A stretch of DNA of 64,000 nt, taken from positions 1 to 64,000 of the forward strand of contig JABWCN010000004.1 of assembly GCA_013359135.1 (NCBI GenBank), in the 5' to 3' direction. This DNA is from Pseudobdellovibrionaceae bacterium. GTDB taxonomy: Bacteria > Bdellovibrionota > Bdellovibrionia > Bdellovibrionales > Bdellovibrionaceae. Positions 1 through 9,203 of this stretch are shown here, piece after piece. The position numbers were made by a program, and so were the translations under genes. The notes beneath the pieces are model-generated. The model saw only the letters and a program-made list of their open reading frames with translations. It had not been told where the DNA came from and made no database searches. Within the stretch, counting starts at the first letter, position 1; each line of letters opens with the position of its first letter.

Positions 1-608
1 GTCAACTTTAAATTCAGAGAAATTCCTTTCTCTGAATGAACTCCAAACTTTTCAGCAAGCAACAAAAGTTGATGTGCAATTCTCTCTTGTACAGAAGCTA
101 AATAATGTAGCTGACTGATATTCTCATAATTCTCAATATCCATAACAGCTTGCTTCAACAAAAACTTCACAAGTGGGTTAGAAATTTGCAAAGCTTTCTC
201 TACAACATCTTTGGAGTATAACCATAATGTTGTAGGCTTTACAGCAACGGCGGTAGAGTTAGATTTAGTACCCTTTATTAGAGATTTATATCCAAAATAC
301 TCACCTGCTCCAACAAGTTTTGTTACATACTCTGAAGTTGTCGTTCTTCCACGAGCATGATCTCTATTTACCATCATTTTAGCACAACCTGATTGAACGT
401 AATAAAGTCCTTTAGGAACTTCACCTTCTCTAAAAATTTCCTGACCTTCTACGAAATTAATAACTTGATAAGGTAAATCACGAGAAATCATTTGTTCTAA
501 TGGTAAAGAACTCACAGGATGAGACTCAGAACCCAGAAAGGTGGCCGAAGATGACGGGTTCATCAAAACATTTCCCATACCCACATTTAAAATAGTAGTT
601 TTATCCAT
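1..608 (-). CDS. Crp/Fnr-type transcriptional regulator (3' part beyond window)
   Basis: I translated the minus strand from the ATG at 608; the frame stays open to the window edge, giving about 202 residues. A TAGGAGG ribosome site lies 6 nt upstream of the ATG. The middle (about residues 45-140) reads as a cyclic-nucleotide-binding beta-roll, with GQEIFREGEVPKGLYYVQSG and a later GAGEYFGYKSLI. It is followed by the long dimerisation helix and SVQERIAHQLLLLAEKFG, typical of Crp/Fnr proteins just before the helix-turn-helix. The HTH would lie outside the window, so DNA binding is inferred. It diverges from the nucleoside-uptake operon starting at 758 and could regulate it. Ligand unknown. Confidence 0.85.
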   Translation of the reverse strand, partial: MDKTTILNVGMGNVLMNPSSSATFLGSESHPVSSLPLEQMISRDLPYQVINFVEGQEIFREGEVPKGLYYVQSGCAKMMVNRDHARGRTTTSEYVTKLVGAGEYFGYKSLIKGTKSNSTAVAVKPTTLWLYSKDVVEKALQISNPLVKFLLKQAVMDIENYENISQLHYLASVQERIAHQLLLLAEKFGVHSEKGISLNLKL

Positions 609-683
609 GATTGCCTCCTAATCATAAATCAAGCTAGTTCATTATAACCTACTTTAAATTATTTATTTAAGTGATTATTTATT

Positions 684-712
684 TTGACCCAATTAAAACA
701 TTTCATTATACC
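684..712 (+). promoter_or_regulatory. sigma-70-like promoter for the nucleoside uptake operon
   Basis: TTGACC (684-689), a 17-nt spacer and TATACC (707-712) lie about 45 nt before the ATG at 758, in the divergent gap with the Crp/Fnr gene. Spacing and hexamers fit a housekeeping promoter; transcription was not tested. Confidence 0.55.
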
Positions 713-757
713 TATCCTCGAGTTTATACACTTTTCTGAATAAACAAGGGATTTCAA

Positions 758-1765
758 ATGTTTAGAGCTAATTTATTAGGGTTTTTAAGTATTTTCTCGC
801 TTTTTCTGTTTTTTATGCCATTTAACACTTTACTGGCAACAGAACGTTTAAAAATAGGTTTAGTTTTAGATAAAGGAGGAAAAGACGATAAATCCTTCAA
901 TTCGGCAGCTTTTGAGGGCGCTTCCCTTGCAGAGAAACAATTAGGCATAGAACTTAAATATGTAGAAGCTACGGATGTTAATTCTTTAGAAAATTTACAT
1001 CGTCAATTCGCTAAAAAAAATTATGACCTAATCATTGGAGTTGGATTTGCTCAAGTTGACGCCGTAAAAAAAATCTCTTCTCAGTTTCCAAAAGTTAAAT
1101 TTGCTATTGTAGATGGAGAAGTCACAAATCCTAACGTAAAATCCCTTCTTTTTGAGGAGCATCAAGGATCCTTTTTAGTCGGAGCCTTAGCAGCCATGAA
1201 AACAAAGACAGGAAAAGTTGGATATATCGGCGGAATGGACATCCCTTTAATTCGAAGATTTTCTAAGGGGTACATTGCTGGAATCAAGTACGTATCTCCA
1301 AAAACTCAAATTCTTGAAAATTATATCGGAGTCTCAGGTGAAGCTTGGAACAATCCAGCAAAAGCTAAAGAATTAGCTCTGAACCAATACAACCAAGGTG
1401 TAGAGGTTATTTTTGTTGCGGCTGGAGCTTCTAATTCAGGAGTTTTTGATGCCGCTGAAGAAAAGAAGAAACTCGCTATTGGAGTCGATAGTAACCAAAA
1501 TTGGATTAAGCCAGGATTCATTTTAACTTCTATGCTTAAACGTGTAGACCGCGCAGTTTTTTCTACCATTGAAGATTTAAAGAACAGTAAGTTTCTGGCT
1601 GGATCTCAAAGATATGGACTAAAAGACAAGGGTGTCGACTACTCTCTAGATAAATACAATGAAAAACTTATTTCTAACGAAGAACGGAAAAAACTAGAAA
1701 CTATAAAAGAGGATATTATTAAAGGTAAAATTCAAGTTCCTGATTATTATTTAGAAAAAAAATAA
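758..1765 (+). CDS. BMP/PnrA-family nucleoside-binding protein
   Basis: This is a 335-residue exported substrate-binding protein of the BMP (basic membrane protein, PnrA/TmpC) family, which captures purine or other nucleosides for an ABC importer. An N-terminal hydrophobic signal segment (about residues 5-26) is followed by KIGLVLDKGGKDDKSFN, the typical BMP opening, and later GKVGYIGGMDIPLI and a VIFVAAGASNSGVF segment. Most relatives are lipoproteins, but no cysteine follows this signal peptide, so it is probably a soluble periplasmic protein. It is the first gene of a five-gene operon; the ATPase starts 12 nt downstream. AAGGGA precedes the ATG. Confidence 0.88.
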   Translation: MFRANLLGFLSIFSLFLFFMPFNTLLATERLKIGLVLDKGGKDDKSFNSAAFEGASLAEKQLGIELKYVEATDVNSLENLHRQFAKKNYDLIIGVGFAQVDAVKKISSQFPKVKFAIVDGEVTNPNVKSLLFEEHQGSFLVGALAAMKTKTGKVGYIGGMDIPLIRRFSKGYIAGIKYVSPKTQILENYIGVSGEAWNNPAKAKELALNQYNQGVEVIFVAAGASNSGVFDAAEEKKKLAIGVDSNQNWIKPGFILTSMLKRVDRAVFSTIEDLKNSKFLAGSQRYGLKDKGVDYSLDKYNEKLISNEERKKLETIKEDIIKGKIQVPDYYLEKK

Positions 1766-1777
1766 GGAACTGAAATC

Positions 1778-3385
1778 ATGGCATCATCTTTTGTGCAAAA
1801 AAAACCTCTTATTGAATTAAAACAGGTCTCCAAGAAGTTTGGTACTCGCTGGGCCAATGAAGAAGTCTCTTTCGTTGTTAATAAAGGGCAAATTCATGGT
1901 CTTATAGGAGAAAATGGTGCTGGAAAATCTACAATTATGAAAATACTTTTTGGTCTTTATCAAGCAGATCAAGGAGATATTTTTATAAATTCTGCGAAGG
2001 TCAATATCCGCTCACCTCTGGACGCTTTTAAACATAAAATCGGTATGGTACATCAACATTTTATGTTGAGCCCAGCACACACTGCCCTAGAGAATATTCT
2101 TCTGATACAAGATCATCAAAGACCATTTGAAATATACTCACAAGCAACAAAAATTGAAAAAATTAAGGCCAAAGCTAAGGAATTTAATTTTGAAATTCCC
2201 TGGAACAAAAAAGTAAGTGAACTTCCTGTTGGTATTCAACAACGAATCGAAATTTTAAAATTACTCAACTTAGAACATGAAATTTTAATTTTTGATGAGC
2301 CCACAGCTGTTCTAACTCCTCTTGAAATTGAAGAATTTCTGAATCAATTACAACAGTTAAAACAAAAAGGAAAGACGATCATTTTAATAACTCACAAGCT
2401 TAAAGAAGTAAAAAAAGTTTGTGACCTTGTCACTGTTTTCAAAAAAGGACGATGTCTGGGGACGTTTCCCACTGAGAGTTTAAGTGAAGCACAAATGGCT
2501 GAACTAATGGTTGGTCGTCATGTCGCTTTTCAAAAAAGAAATTTTAGAAAGTTTCCATCAGCTAACATATTGCTTCGCCTTAAAAACATTCTTTTAAAAA
2601 AGAACCCAACCTCAGGATCTTCTTCAAATGCATTTACAAATGAAGGAAAAACAGAGAAAGAAAATAAATTTCATTTTAATTTCAACTTTGATCTGCTTCA
2701 AGGAGAGATTTTAGGTATTGCCGGTATTGAAGGAAATGGGCAAAATGAGTTGATTGATTTTTTACTAAATCCTACAAAATACAAACGCTATTTGGACTCA
2801 AGTCAAGCCCCAGAATATCAACTAACAGGTGATTCATTCTTAACCAAATCCTCACAAAAAATCAGAGAAAAAGCTCTTGCTATTTTTCCTGAAGATCGTC
2901 TTCATCTTGGTTCAATTCCATCTATGAGAGCATTTGAGAACTTCATTCTTGGCTATCAAAGAAAAAGATCGTGGCAACAGGGGGGCTTACTTTCATGGAA
3001 AAAAATTAAAGAAATTTCTCAGGAACGTTTTAATACTTTTCAAGTAGAACCAAAAATTAATAATCTTTCCTTTAACTCCTACTCTGGGGGCAACCAACAA
3101 AAAATGGTAGTAGCTAGAGAGCTCTTTCATTCACCTGATTTTATTTTGGCTGCACACCCAACAAGAGGCGTTGATATCGGAGCTATTGAACTAATCCATG
3201 AACAGCTAATTCAAGCTCAAGAACGTGGAGCTGGCATTCTTCTGATTTCTAGCGAGTTGGATGAACTAACGAAGTTATCCGATCGTATTTTAGTTATCAG
3301 AGAAGGAAAGTTTGTAAAATCATTTATACGCTCCGAATTCGATGAGTGTGAAATAGGTGAGTACATGTTAGGAACAAAAGAATGA
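1778..3385 (+). CDS. Nucleoside ABC transporter, duplicated ATP-binding protein
   Basis: At 535 residues this has two fused ATPase domains, as in YufO/NupO and RbsA-type sugar/nucleoside importers. The first half has an intact Walker A (GENGAGKST), a divergent signature (LPVGIQQRIEIL) and Walker B (ILIFDEPTAVLTP). The second has a degenerate Walker A (GIEGNGQNELI), a good signature (YSGGNQQKMVVAREL) and HPTRGVDIGAIE in place of a normal Walker B. This asymmetry is usual in the family. It energises import through the two permeases encoded next; its stop overlaps the start of the first permease by 4 nt (ATGA). Confidence 0.92.
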   Translation: MASSFVQKKPLIELKQVSKKFGTRWANEEVSFVVNKGQIHGLIGENGAGKSTIMKILFGLYQADQGDIFINSAKVNIRSPLDAFKHKIGMVHQHFMLSPAHTALENILLIQDHQRPFEIYSQATKIEKIKAKAKEFNFEIPWNKKVSELPVGIQQRIEILKLLNLEHEILIFDEPTAVLTPLEIEEFLNQLQQLKQKGKTIILITHKLKEVKKVCDLVTVFKKGRCLGTFPTESLSEAQMAELMVGRHVAFQKRNFRKFPSANILLRLKNILLKKNPTSGSSSNAFTNEGKTEKENKFHFNFNFDLLQGEILGIAGIEGNGQNELIDFLLNPTKYKRYLDSSQAPEYQLTGDSFLTKSSQKIREKALAIFPEDRLHLGSIPSMRAFENFILGYQRKRSWQQGGLLSWKKIKEISQERFNTFQVEPKINNLSFNSYSGGNQQKMVVARELFHSPDFILAAHPTRGVDIGAIELIHEQLIQAQERGAGILLISSELDELTKLSDRILVIREGKFVKSFIRSEFDECEIGEYMLGTKE

Positions 3386-4479
3386 ATCCTTCTAACCTTT
3401 TTTTAAAAAAAACATCACACATTAGCTCTTCTTTTTTATATTTTTTAAGAACCTCTTCCGGATTTTTTATTGGACTTTTTTTTGCCCTTCTACTCACTTT
3501 GATTGTCGGAGAAAATCCTGTACATATTTTTCTAATCATTATGAAGAGTGCCTTCGGTAGTGCTTATGATCTTGGACTGACACTATTTTATACGACGTCT
3601 CTTATCTTTACAGGATTATCTGTTGCTATAGCTTTCCGAGGTGGTCTTTTTAATATAGGGGCTGAAGGTCAGTTGACTATGAGTGCTTTGGGAATGGTTG
3701 GATTTGCATACTTATTTCCAGAGATTCCCCGCCCTTTTAGTTATGTTGCTATTTTTCTTGTAGGCTCTTTATGTGGTGCCGTTTGGGCTTTCATTCCTGG
3801 ATATCTAAAAGCATTTCGTGACAGTCATGAAGTGATTGTCACTATGATGCTAAATTTTGTGGCTGCAGGTATTTCAAGTTATGTAATTGTAAACGTAATT
3901 CCCAACCAACAATCTCAAAATCCTGAAAGCTTTATTATTTCAGATTCTTTTCGGACGAATCACTTTGATTTTATAAATACACTGTTTCCAGATTCACCAG
4001 CTAATTTATTTTTGTTATTAGCTATTTTCACAGCCATCATGCTATATCTTTTTTTTGAAAAAACATTACTTGGTTATGAACTCAAAGTGTCTGGGGAAAA
4101 CCCTTTAGCCGCAGAACGAGCCGGAATACCAGTGAAAAAAATGATGATTATCGCCATGGTTCTTTCTGGACTTTTTGCAAGTGGTTCAGGAATGAATGAG
4201 GTTATGGGATTTAGTGGACAATTTAAAATGGGATTTTCTCCTGAGTTTGGTTTCATCGGAATCGCTGTGGCTTTAATGTCCAACAATAATCCTCTAGGTA
4301 TAATGGTCAGTGCCTTCCTTATGGGAGCCTTACACAAGGGAGCTTCTGACTTAGATTTTGAAACTGAAACGATCACCAGAGATTTTTCTAAAATTTTACA
4401 AGCAATGATTATTTTTGGCGTTGGTTTTCAGTATTATCTCAACAAAAAGTTTTTCCGAGGTGAAAATGGAAGCCACTGA
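3382..4479 (+). CDS. Nucleoside ABC transporter permease (NupP-like)
   Basis: A 365-residue multi-spanning inner-membrane protein of the BPD_transp_2 family (RbsC/YufP type). Several hydrophobic helices start near residue 28. The block FRGGLFNIGAEGQLTMSALG is the conserved family motif after the second helix, and DSHEVIVTMMLNFVA and NPLAAERAGIPVKKMM are also typical. With its partner it should form the translocation path for nucleosides delivered by the BMP protein. It is translationally coupled to the ATPase upstream and overlaps the second permease by 14 nt. Confidence 0.9.
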   Translation: MNPSNLFLKKTSHISSSFLYFLRTSSGFFIGLFFALLLTLIVGENPVHIFLIIMKSAFGSAYDLGLTLFYTTSLIFTGLSVAIAFRGGLFNIGAEGQLTMSALGMVGFAYLFPEIPRPFSYVAIFLVGSLCGAVWAFIPGYLKAFRDSHEVIVTMMLNFVAAGISSYVIVNVIPNQQSQNPESFIISDSFRTNHFDFINTLFPDSPANLFLLLAIFTAIMLYLFFEKTLLGYELKVSGENPLAAERAGIPVKKMMIIAMVLSGLFASGSGMNEVMGFSGQFKMGFSPEFGFIGIAVALMSNNNPLGIMVSAFLMGALHKGASDLDFETETITRDFSKILQAMIIFGVGFQYYLNKKFFRGENGSH

Positions 4480-5353
4480 TTTTTTTTCAATCAGTTTTAT
4501 ATTAAGCTTTTTAATCAGTTCACTTAGGGTGTCTGTACCGTTGATTTTTGCCTCGCAGGCGGGACTGTTAAGTGAACGTTCTGGAATTGTTCAAATTGGA
4601 CTTGAAGGGTTTATGCTGATTGGGGCCTTTTCTGCAGCTAGCTTTGCTCATTATTATCAGTCCTCTTATGTAGGTTTTGGTATGGCTTTTTTAATGGGAA
4701 GTTTTTTTAGCTTTCTTTTCAGTTTATTTGTCATTAAATTTAAAGCAGATCAAATTGTAATTGGAACAGCATTCAATTTATTAATTGCAGGGCTGATTCC
4801 TTTTATAAGTAAGTTTTTATTCAACTCTACAGGTTCTACCCCCTCCTTACCTATTGAGATTCGCTTGAGTGTGATCCCTATTCTTTTAGCTTTTTTAGCT
4901 GTTATATTAATTCATTTATGGCTTTATCATTTTCGCTCTGGATATTGGGTTCAATTTGCAGGTGAACATCCAGAAACCCTTTTAAGTGCCGGCGTCAGTG
5001 TTGATAAAGTCCGTTATATTTGCCTAGCTCTGTGTGGAGGAGTTGCCGCTTTGGGTGGAGCCTCACTTTCCTTATTTTTATCTTCCAACTACTCTCCACT
5101 GATGACAGGTGGAAGAGGTTTTATTGCTCTAAGTGCTGTGATTCTGGGAAAATGGAAACCAATTCCGACACTATTAGCTTGTCTTCTATTTGGAATCTTA
5201 GATGCTTTACAAATTAGACTTCAAGGGGTGATCATAGGTGATTTTAAAATTCCAGTTCAGTGGATTCAAATTCTCCCTTACTTACTAACAATTATTATTT
5301 TAGCTGGTCTTTTTGGAAAAAGTAAAGCTCCAGCCTTTTTGGGAAAAAAATAG
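4466..5353 (+). CDS. Nucleoside ABC transporter permease (NupQ-like)
   Basis: The second permease of the importer, 295 residues from the ATG at 4466. I prefer this start over the upstream TTG at 4415 because GAGG sits 5 nt before it and the protein then begins directly with the first membrane segment. AGLLSERSGIVQIGLEGFML is the family motif corresponding to the one in the first permease; GGRGFIALSAVILGKWKP near the C-terminus is also characteristic. The two permeases make the heterodimeric membrane core. Confidence 0.9.
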   Translation: MEATDFFSISFILSFLISSLRVSVPLIFASQAGLLSERSGIVQIGLEGFMLIGAFSAASFAHYYQSSYVGFGMAFLMGSFFSFLFSLFVIKFKADQIVIGTAFNLLIAGLIPFISKFLFNSTGSTPSLPIEIRLSVIPILLAFLAVILIHLWLYHFRSGYWVQFAGEHPETLLSAGVSVDKVRYICLALCGGVAALGGASLSLFLSSNYSPLMTGGRGFIALSAVILGKWKPIPTLLACLLFGILDALQIRLQGVIIGDFKIPVQWIQILPYLLTIIILAGLFGKSKAPAFLGKK

Positions 5354-5386
5354 CTTAACAAAAAATAGAAAAGGATTAAATTATCT

Positions 5387-6523
5387 ATGAAAAAACAGCA
5401 AAAAGAGACTTCAGCTCTGAATGTTCTATTATTTTTTCTGACACCTTTTATATTTTTAGTGATACCACACAAAGCTCATGCTTGGAGTGGACGAGGACAT
5501 CACGTAATTTGTTCAGCTGCACCTCATCTGATTAAAAATAAAGAACTCAAAGAATTTCTTTTGCAACGCCCTCACACTCTAGGGCACTTGTGTAATATTC
5601 CAGATATTTACTGGAAATCACTTGGCGCTACAGCCAATGAGTTAGGTAGTCCATCACACTATATTGATCCCGAAGTGATTGGTATAAAAATTCAAGACAT
5701 TCCTTTAGATTTTAAAAAACTTGAACAAGAATACTCAGGAAAAAAAAATCAATTCAAGCCAGAAAAAAATATCTACTCTCTTGCCAGAGAAATGGGTTCT
5801 TTATGGTGGAGAGCTCAGCAGTTTTTTGATTTAACACTTAATTTAAAACCAGCTTTTGCAAAAAGTGATTTACCTAAAAATTTCAAAGAAGAACAAGATG
5901 AAAAGCTTCCGTTCAATCAAACTACTTTTAAAATGATTGAATATTTCGGACTTATTGGTCACTTCATTGGTGATGCCGCTCAACCCTATCACAGCACTGC
6001 TGATTTTGATGGATATGAATCTGGTCATGGTGGTATTCATGCCTATTATGAAGAAATGCTTGTCGCACAATTTTCTTCTGAAATTGAAGGAGACATCGTC
6101 AAAAACGCAAAAAGCTTATCAAAAAAACAAAAAGCTTTTTTAAAGGGAAACAGTTTTATAGAACAAATCAAAAATCTTTCAACTTTGAGTCATTCCGAAA
6201 TTGAAATTATTAAAAATAAGGATCCCATTCTAAAAAAATCTGAAGTTAAAAAAGAAAAAGGAATGGAAATAAAAACAGCAGCTCAAAGAAAACCCGCAAA
6301 TGAAGGATTTAAAATTTTTAAAAATATTATTATTACGGATATGTCTCGAGCTGCTTTACTTATAGCACAAACTTGGGAATCCTCTTATGAAGCCTTGGGT
6401 TCTCCAAAGCTTTCTGCTTACAAAAGTTATAGGTATCCTTTTACTCCTGACTTTGTTGAAGTAAACTACGTGACCAATGAGGCTTCAAATAAAGAAATCC
6501 CCAACAAAGATGAAAAAAAATAA
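5387..6523 (+). CDS. Exported S1/P1-type zinc nuclease
   Basis: A 378-residue exported protein of the S1/P1 nuclease family: zinc-dependent nucleases that cut single-stranded DNA and RNA to 5'-nucleotides and remove 3'-phosphates. The signal peptide should be cut after AHA, leaving Trp33 as the new N-terminus; in this family the N-terminal Trp binds zinc. SGRGHHVICSAA follows, and a second zinc-ligand block is GLIGHFIGDAAQPYHS (about residues 189-204) before GGIHAYYEEML. A lysine-rich stretch near residues 235-300 looks like an insertion. It is the last gene of the nucleoside-import operon, 33 nt after the permease, which suggests it feeds the importer. Confidence 0.82.
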   Translation: MKKQQKETSALNVLLFFLTPFIFLVIPHKAHAWSGRGHHVICSAAPHLIKNKELKEFLLQRPHTLGHLCNIPDIYWKSLGATANELGSPSHYIDPEVIGIKIQDIPLDFKKLEQEYSGKKNQFKPEKNIYSLAREMGSLWWRAQQFFDLTLNLKPAFAKSDLPKNFKEEQDEKLPFNQTTFKMIEYFGLIGHFIGDAAQPYHSTADFDGYESGHGGIHAYYEEMLVAQFSSEIEGDIVKNAKSLSKKQKAFLKGNSFIEQIKNLSTLSHSEIEIIKNKDPILKKSEVKKEKGMEIKTAAQRKPANEGFKIFKNIIITDMSRAALLIAQTWESSYEALGSPKLSAYKSYRYPFTPDFVEVNYVTNEASNKEIPNKDEKK

Positions 6524-6535
6524 TTTAGCTTTAAG

Positions 6536-6564
6536 TATCAGGAACAAAAGACTTGTTCCTGATA
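6536..6564 (+). terminator. Hairpin ending the nuclease/importer operon
   Basis: A perfect 12-bp inverted repeat (6536-6547 with 6553-6564, loop AAGAC) lies between the convergent nuclease and hypothetical genes. It lacks a strong T tract on the plus strand, so it may act as a bidirectional or weak terminator. Confidence 0.6.
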
Positions 6565-6576
6565 GACCTTAACCTT

Positions 6577-6873
6577 CTATGAATACATACTACTAGATTC
6601 CCAATCCTGTCTATGGGCATTCATTAGCTCGTCAATGTACTGAGCATCTTCTAAAAGTTTTTCTTTAGTTAAATTCACATCCCAATTAGGGGTAAATTGT
6701 AGGTAGGTCTGCATCTCTACTAATCTTCTATTAATATCGCGATCATCTACCAGTGGATCAAGTTCTCTGATTAAATGATTTAAGTAGACATTCTCAGTTC
6801 GCATAAAATCTCCATATTCTGAATCTGAGATTGATTTTGTTCTTTTAACAAATTTTTCTATGCTTGCGTTCAT
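6577..6873 (-). CDS. Small hypothetical cytoplasmic protein
   Basis: 98 residues, charged and helical, with no signal peptide or membrane segment. A strong AGGAGG lies 8 nt before the ATG, supporting translation. I recognise no family. It stands alone, convergent with the nuclease operon, and its 3' end abuts the shared hairpin. Confidence 0.65.
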   Translation of the reverse strand: MNASIEKFVKRTKSISDSEYGDFMRTENVYLNHLIRELDPLVDDRDINRRLVEMQTYLQFTPNWDVNLTKEKLLEDAQYIDELMNAHRQDWESSSMYS

Positions 6874-6960
6874 ACTATCCTCCTGCTCTGAAAAAAGGAT
6901 AGTACGACCAAATAAAGTAACAGCTAAAAAATGATTTATTTAGAAAAATTAATAATCGCC

Positions 6961-6977
6961 TTAAAAGCTACTTTTAA
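6961..6977 (-). terminator. Possible weak terminator after the hydrolase gene
   Basis: TTAAAAG, CTA, CTTTTAA form a short AT-rich stem 40 nt beyond the end of the minus-strand hydrolase gene. The stem is weak and could be chance in this AT-rich sequence. Confidence 0.25.
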
Positions 6978-7017
6978 ATAAACAAAATTTATTAAAAATT
7001 TTTTATGATGAAATTTA

Positions 7018-8385
7018 TCAATATAAATAATACTGTAGATCTGAATTTTTATTAAGATCACTTACATTGTTTTCGGAAATCATTTCTGCATTTAAAAACT
7101 TTTTCAAAATTAACATTTTAACCTTAAATTTACTACTGGAATAAGCTTCATTAGTAAATGTAGAAAGAAAAGGTTGGTGTCCACCCTTTTTGGCAATTAA
7201 AAGTTGCTTTTGATTATAACTGACATAAAAAAAATGTTTTAAAGCTTGATCTAGTACCGTTGCACCATCATATTCTCCTTGAATATAAAAAGTTGGAATA
7301 TGTGATGGATATTTTATAGCACTGTAAACTTCTTCAAAAGAATCACTATTAAATCCTAATTTTTTACAATACTTTTGTTGTTGATAATTAAATCGACTTT
7401 GCTTAAGTTTCCATACTTGTGAATTCTTAGAAGGATTTTTTTCAAAATAAGCTAACGGCGATAGCCCAGCTAAATTCATCCCAAGCTCCTTGCAACCTAG
7501 CATTCCAAGAACCACTTCACTGGCACCAAAATCTGGCTCAATGAAATCTAAGTTGTACTTGAATGTTGAAATCAATGCAAAGGCACCTTCGTTATCCCAC
7601 AACATTAAATTTAAAAACTGCTCAAATTTATTAAAAGAATCATCAAGATACATCATAAAATTTCCAACGGCAGCAAACCACTCAACAAATGAATTAGAAT
7701 GACCTGACAACTCAACAATCCGTTGCTGAGTTTTTTTGTCTAAACTTTGAAAAAATGAATTAAGTAAACTTAACTTAAACTTTGGGCTAATAAGCAGTTC
7801 TCCACCTTGAAAAATTGTTCCCTCTAGCACTACAGACTGCAGATGCTTTGGATACAAATGAGCATATATTTGAGCTGGAACCGTTCCATAAGAAACTGCA
7901 TAGATAGAAATTTTATTTACATTAAAAAATCGCCTGATCATTTCAATATCGTTAGCTGTATTTTTTGAACTGTAAAATTTATTATCAAGAAAAAGAGATT
8001 CATTCTCTGGACGTGAACAAGAATTACCTCTTTGGTCAAAAAAAATGACATTCCAATCATCAACTTGAAAGCGCATATCATGAGAAGTATTTCCTGGGCC
8101 ACCATCAATAAAAACTAAGGTTTTTTTTAAGGGATCAAAGGGTTTGTTGAGCCAAACAAACAGTTGACTGACGCCTCTCTCTTGATGGTGATAATCTATA
8201 GGCACAGGAATAAAAAATGAAGCTATTAAGTTTTTATTTCCAATTCTGCTATAACAATATTTAGCACCAGCTTCATAATTAGAGCTTTCGTAATTTATAT
8301 TGATTTTATTATACTTTACCCTTGCCTCTAAAGTGAAAGCTAATTGAAAAGTCACGATAAGAATCAAGAAATTAAATAGTCTCAT
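7018..8385 (-). CDS. Exported alpha/beta hydrolase, proline iminopeptidase/TAP-like
   Basis: A 455-residue alpha/beta-hydrolase with an N-terminal signal peptide ending near LEA. VFIDGGPGNTSHDMRF carries the GGPG oxyanion motif of proline iminopeptidases and tripeptidyl peptidases. AVSYGTVPAQIYAHLYP holds the nucleophile elbow (SYGT, with Ser in V-S-Y-G). A late acid is in IQGEYDGATVL and the catalytic His in KKGGHQPF. It probably cleaves short peptides in the periplasm or outside the cell. Substrate unknown. It is monocistronic. Confidence 0.8.
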   Translation of the reverse strand: MRLFNFLILIVTFQLAFTLEARVKYNKININYESSNYEAGAKYCYSRIGNKNLIASFFIPVPIDYHHQERGVSQLFVWLNKPFDPLKKTLVFIDGGPGNTSHDMRFQVDDWNVIFFDQRGNSCSRPENESLFLDNKFYSSKNTANDIEMIRRFFNVNKISIYAVSYGTVPAQIYAHLYPKHLQSVVLEGTIFQGGELLISPKFKLSLLNSFFQSLDKKTQQRIVELSGHSNSFVEWFAAVGNFMMYLDDSFNKFEQFLNLMLWDNEGAFALISTFKYNLDFIEPDFGASEVVLGMLGCKELGMNLAGLSPLAYFEKNPSKNSQVWKLKQSRFNYQQQKYCKKLGFNSDSFEEVYSAIKYPSHIPTFYIQGEYDGATVLDQALKHFFYVSYNQKQLLIAKKGGHQPFLSTFTNEAYSSSKFKVKMLILKKFLNAEMISENNVSDLNKNSDLQYYLY

Positions 8386-8603
8386 GATATCTACTGGAAT
8401 GTATTGCTGGCTTAGACATGAGGCAATTAAAAAATAGCAATTGAAAATATTAAATCATTTATTTTTTATAATTAAAACTTCCGAATTTTATTAAATAGGA
8501 CTCATTTGCTTTTTAACACACTAAATAAAGAAAATAATACCCAAAGACACAAAGTTGAGTTAACCGTTGTTACTGTTATCAAGCATAACAAATTGGAGGT
8601 TTT

Positions 8604-9203
8604 ATGAATTTTTTATTATCATTTTATTTATGTATTTTCACTCTCGGTTGCGTTAGTCTTGCAAAAGATTCAAGACCTACAGTACAAACAGCTCAGTTTG
8701 TCGATCTTAACAAGTACCTTGGTAAATGGTACGAAGTTGCTAGTATTCCCCAAAGCTTTCAAAAACAATGTGTTGCCAACACTACGGCCCAATACTCTTT
8801 AACTGATAATGGACTTATAAAAGTTTTAAATTCATGCACGAAGATTGATGACAGTGTTTCAGTTGCCGAAGCCAGAGCACGCGTTATAGACACGCAATCA
8901 TACTCCAAACTAAAAGTCACCTTTGTTAAACTATTTGATTGGGTTTTTGCTTTTGGAGGTAACTATTGGATTTTAGATGTAGATTCAAACTACAATATAG
9001 CTCTTGTTGGAGATCCAACTAGAAATTATGCTTGGATTCTGAGCCGCTATCCATCACTTTCAACAGCTCAATGGGTTGAGGCCGAAAAGACTTTTAAAAA
9101 TCAAGGCTATGATACTTGTAAAATTTTGACATCAATACAGGCTGGAGGATTAAATTCAAGAGTTCCACTTTGTCAGTACTTAAAACATCTTTCCTTCAAT
9201 TGA
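8604..9203 (+). CDS. blc: Blc-type bacterial lipocalin lipoprotein
   Basis: A 199-residue lipocalin, an eight-stranded barrel that binds lipids. The signal peptide ends in a lipobox (FTLGC), so it is probably anchored in the outer membrane. YLGKWYEVASIP is the lipocalin GxW motif, and LVGDPTRNYAWILSRYP is the diagnostic Blc block. TTGGAGG precedes the ATG. The 3' end overlaps the convergent outer-membrane protein gene by 24 nt. In other bacteria Blc has been linked to membrane lipid maintenance. Confidence 0.92.
   Translation: MNFLLSFYLCIFTLGCVSLAKDSRPTVQTAQFVDLNKYLGKWYEVASIPQSFQKQCVANTTAQYSLTDNGLIKVLNSCTKIDDSVSVAEARARVIDTQSYSKLKVTFVKLFDWVFAFGGNYWILDVDSNYNIALVGDPTRNYAWILSRYPSLSTAQWVEAEKTFKNQGYDTCKILTSIQAGGLNSRVPLCQYLKHLSFN

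Noticed and set aside
4074-4376. 100-codon minus-strand frame
   Set aside because: Antisense to the first nucleoside permease; no independent support.
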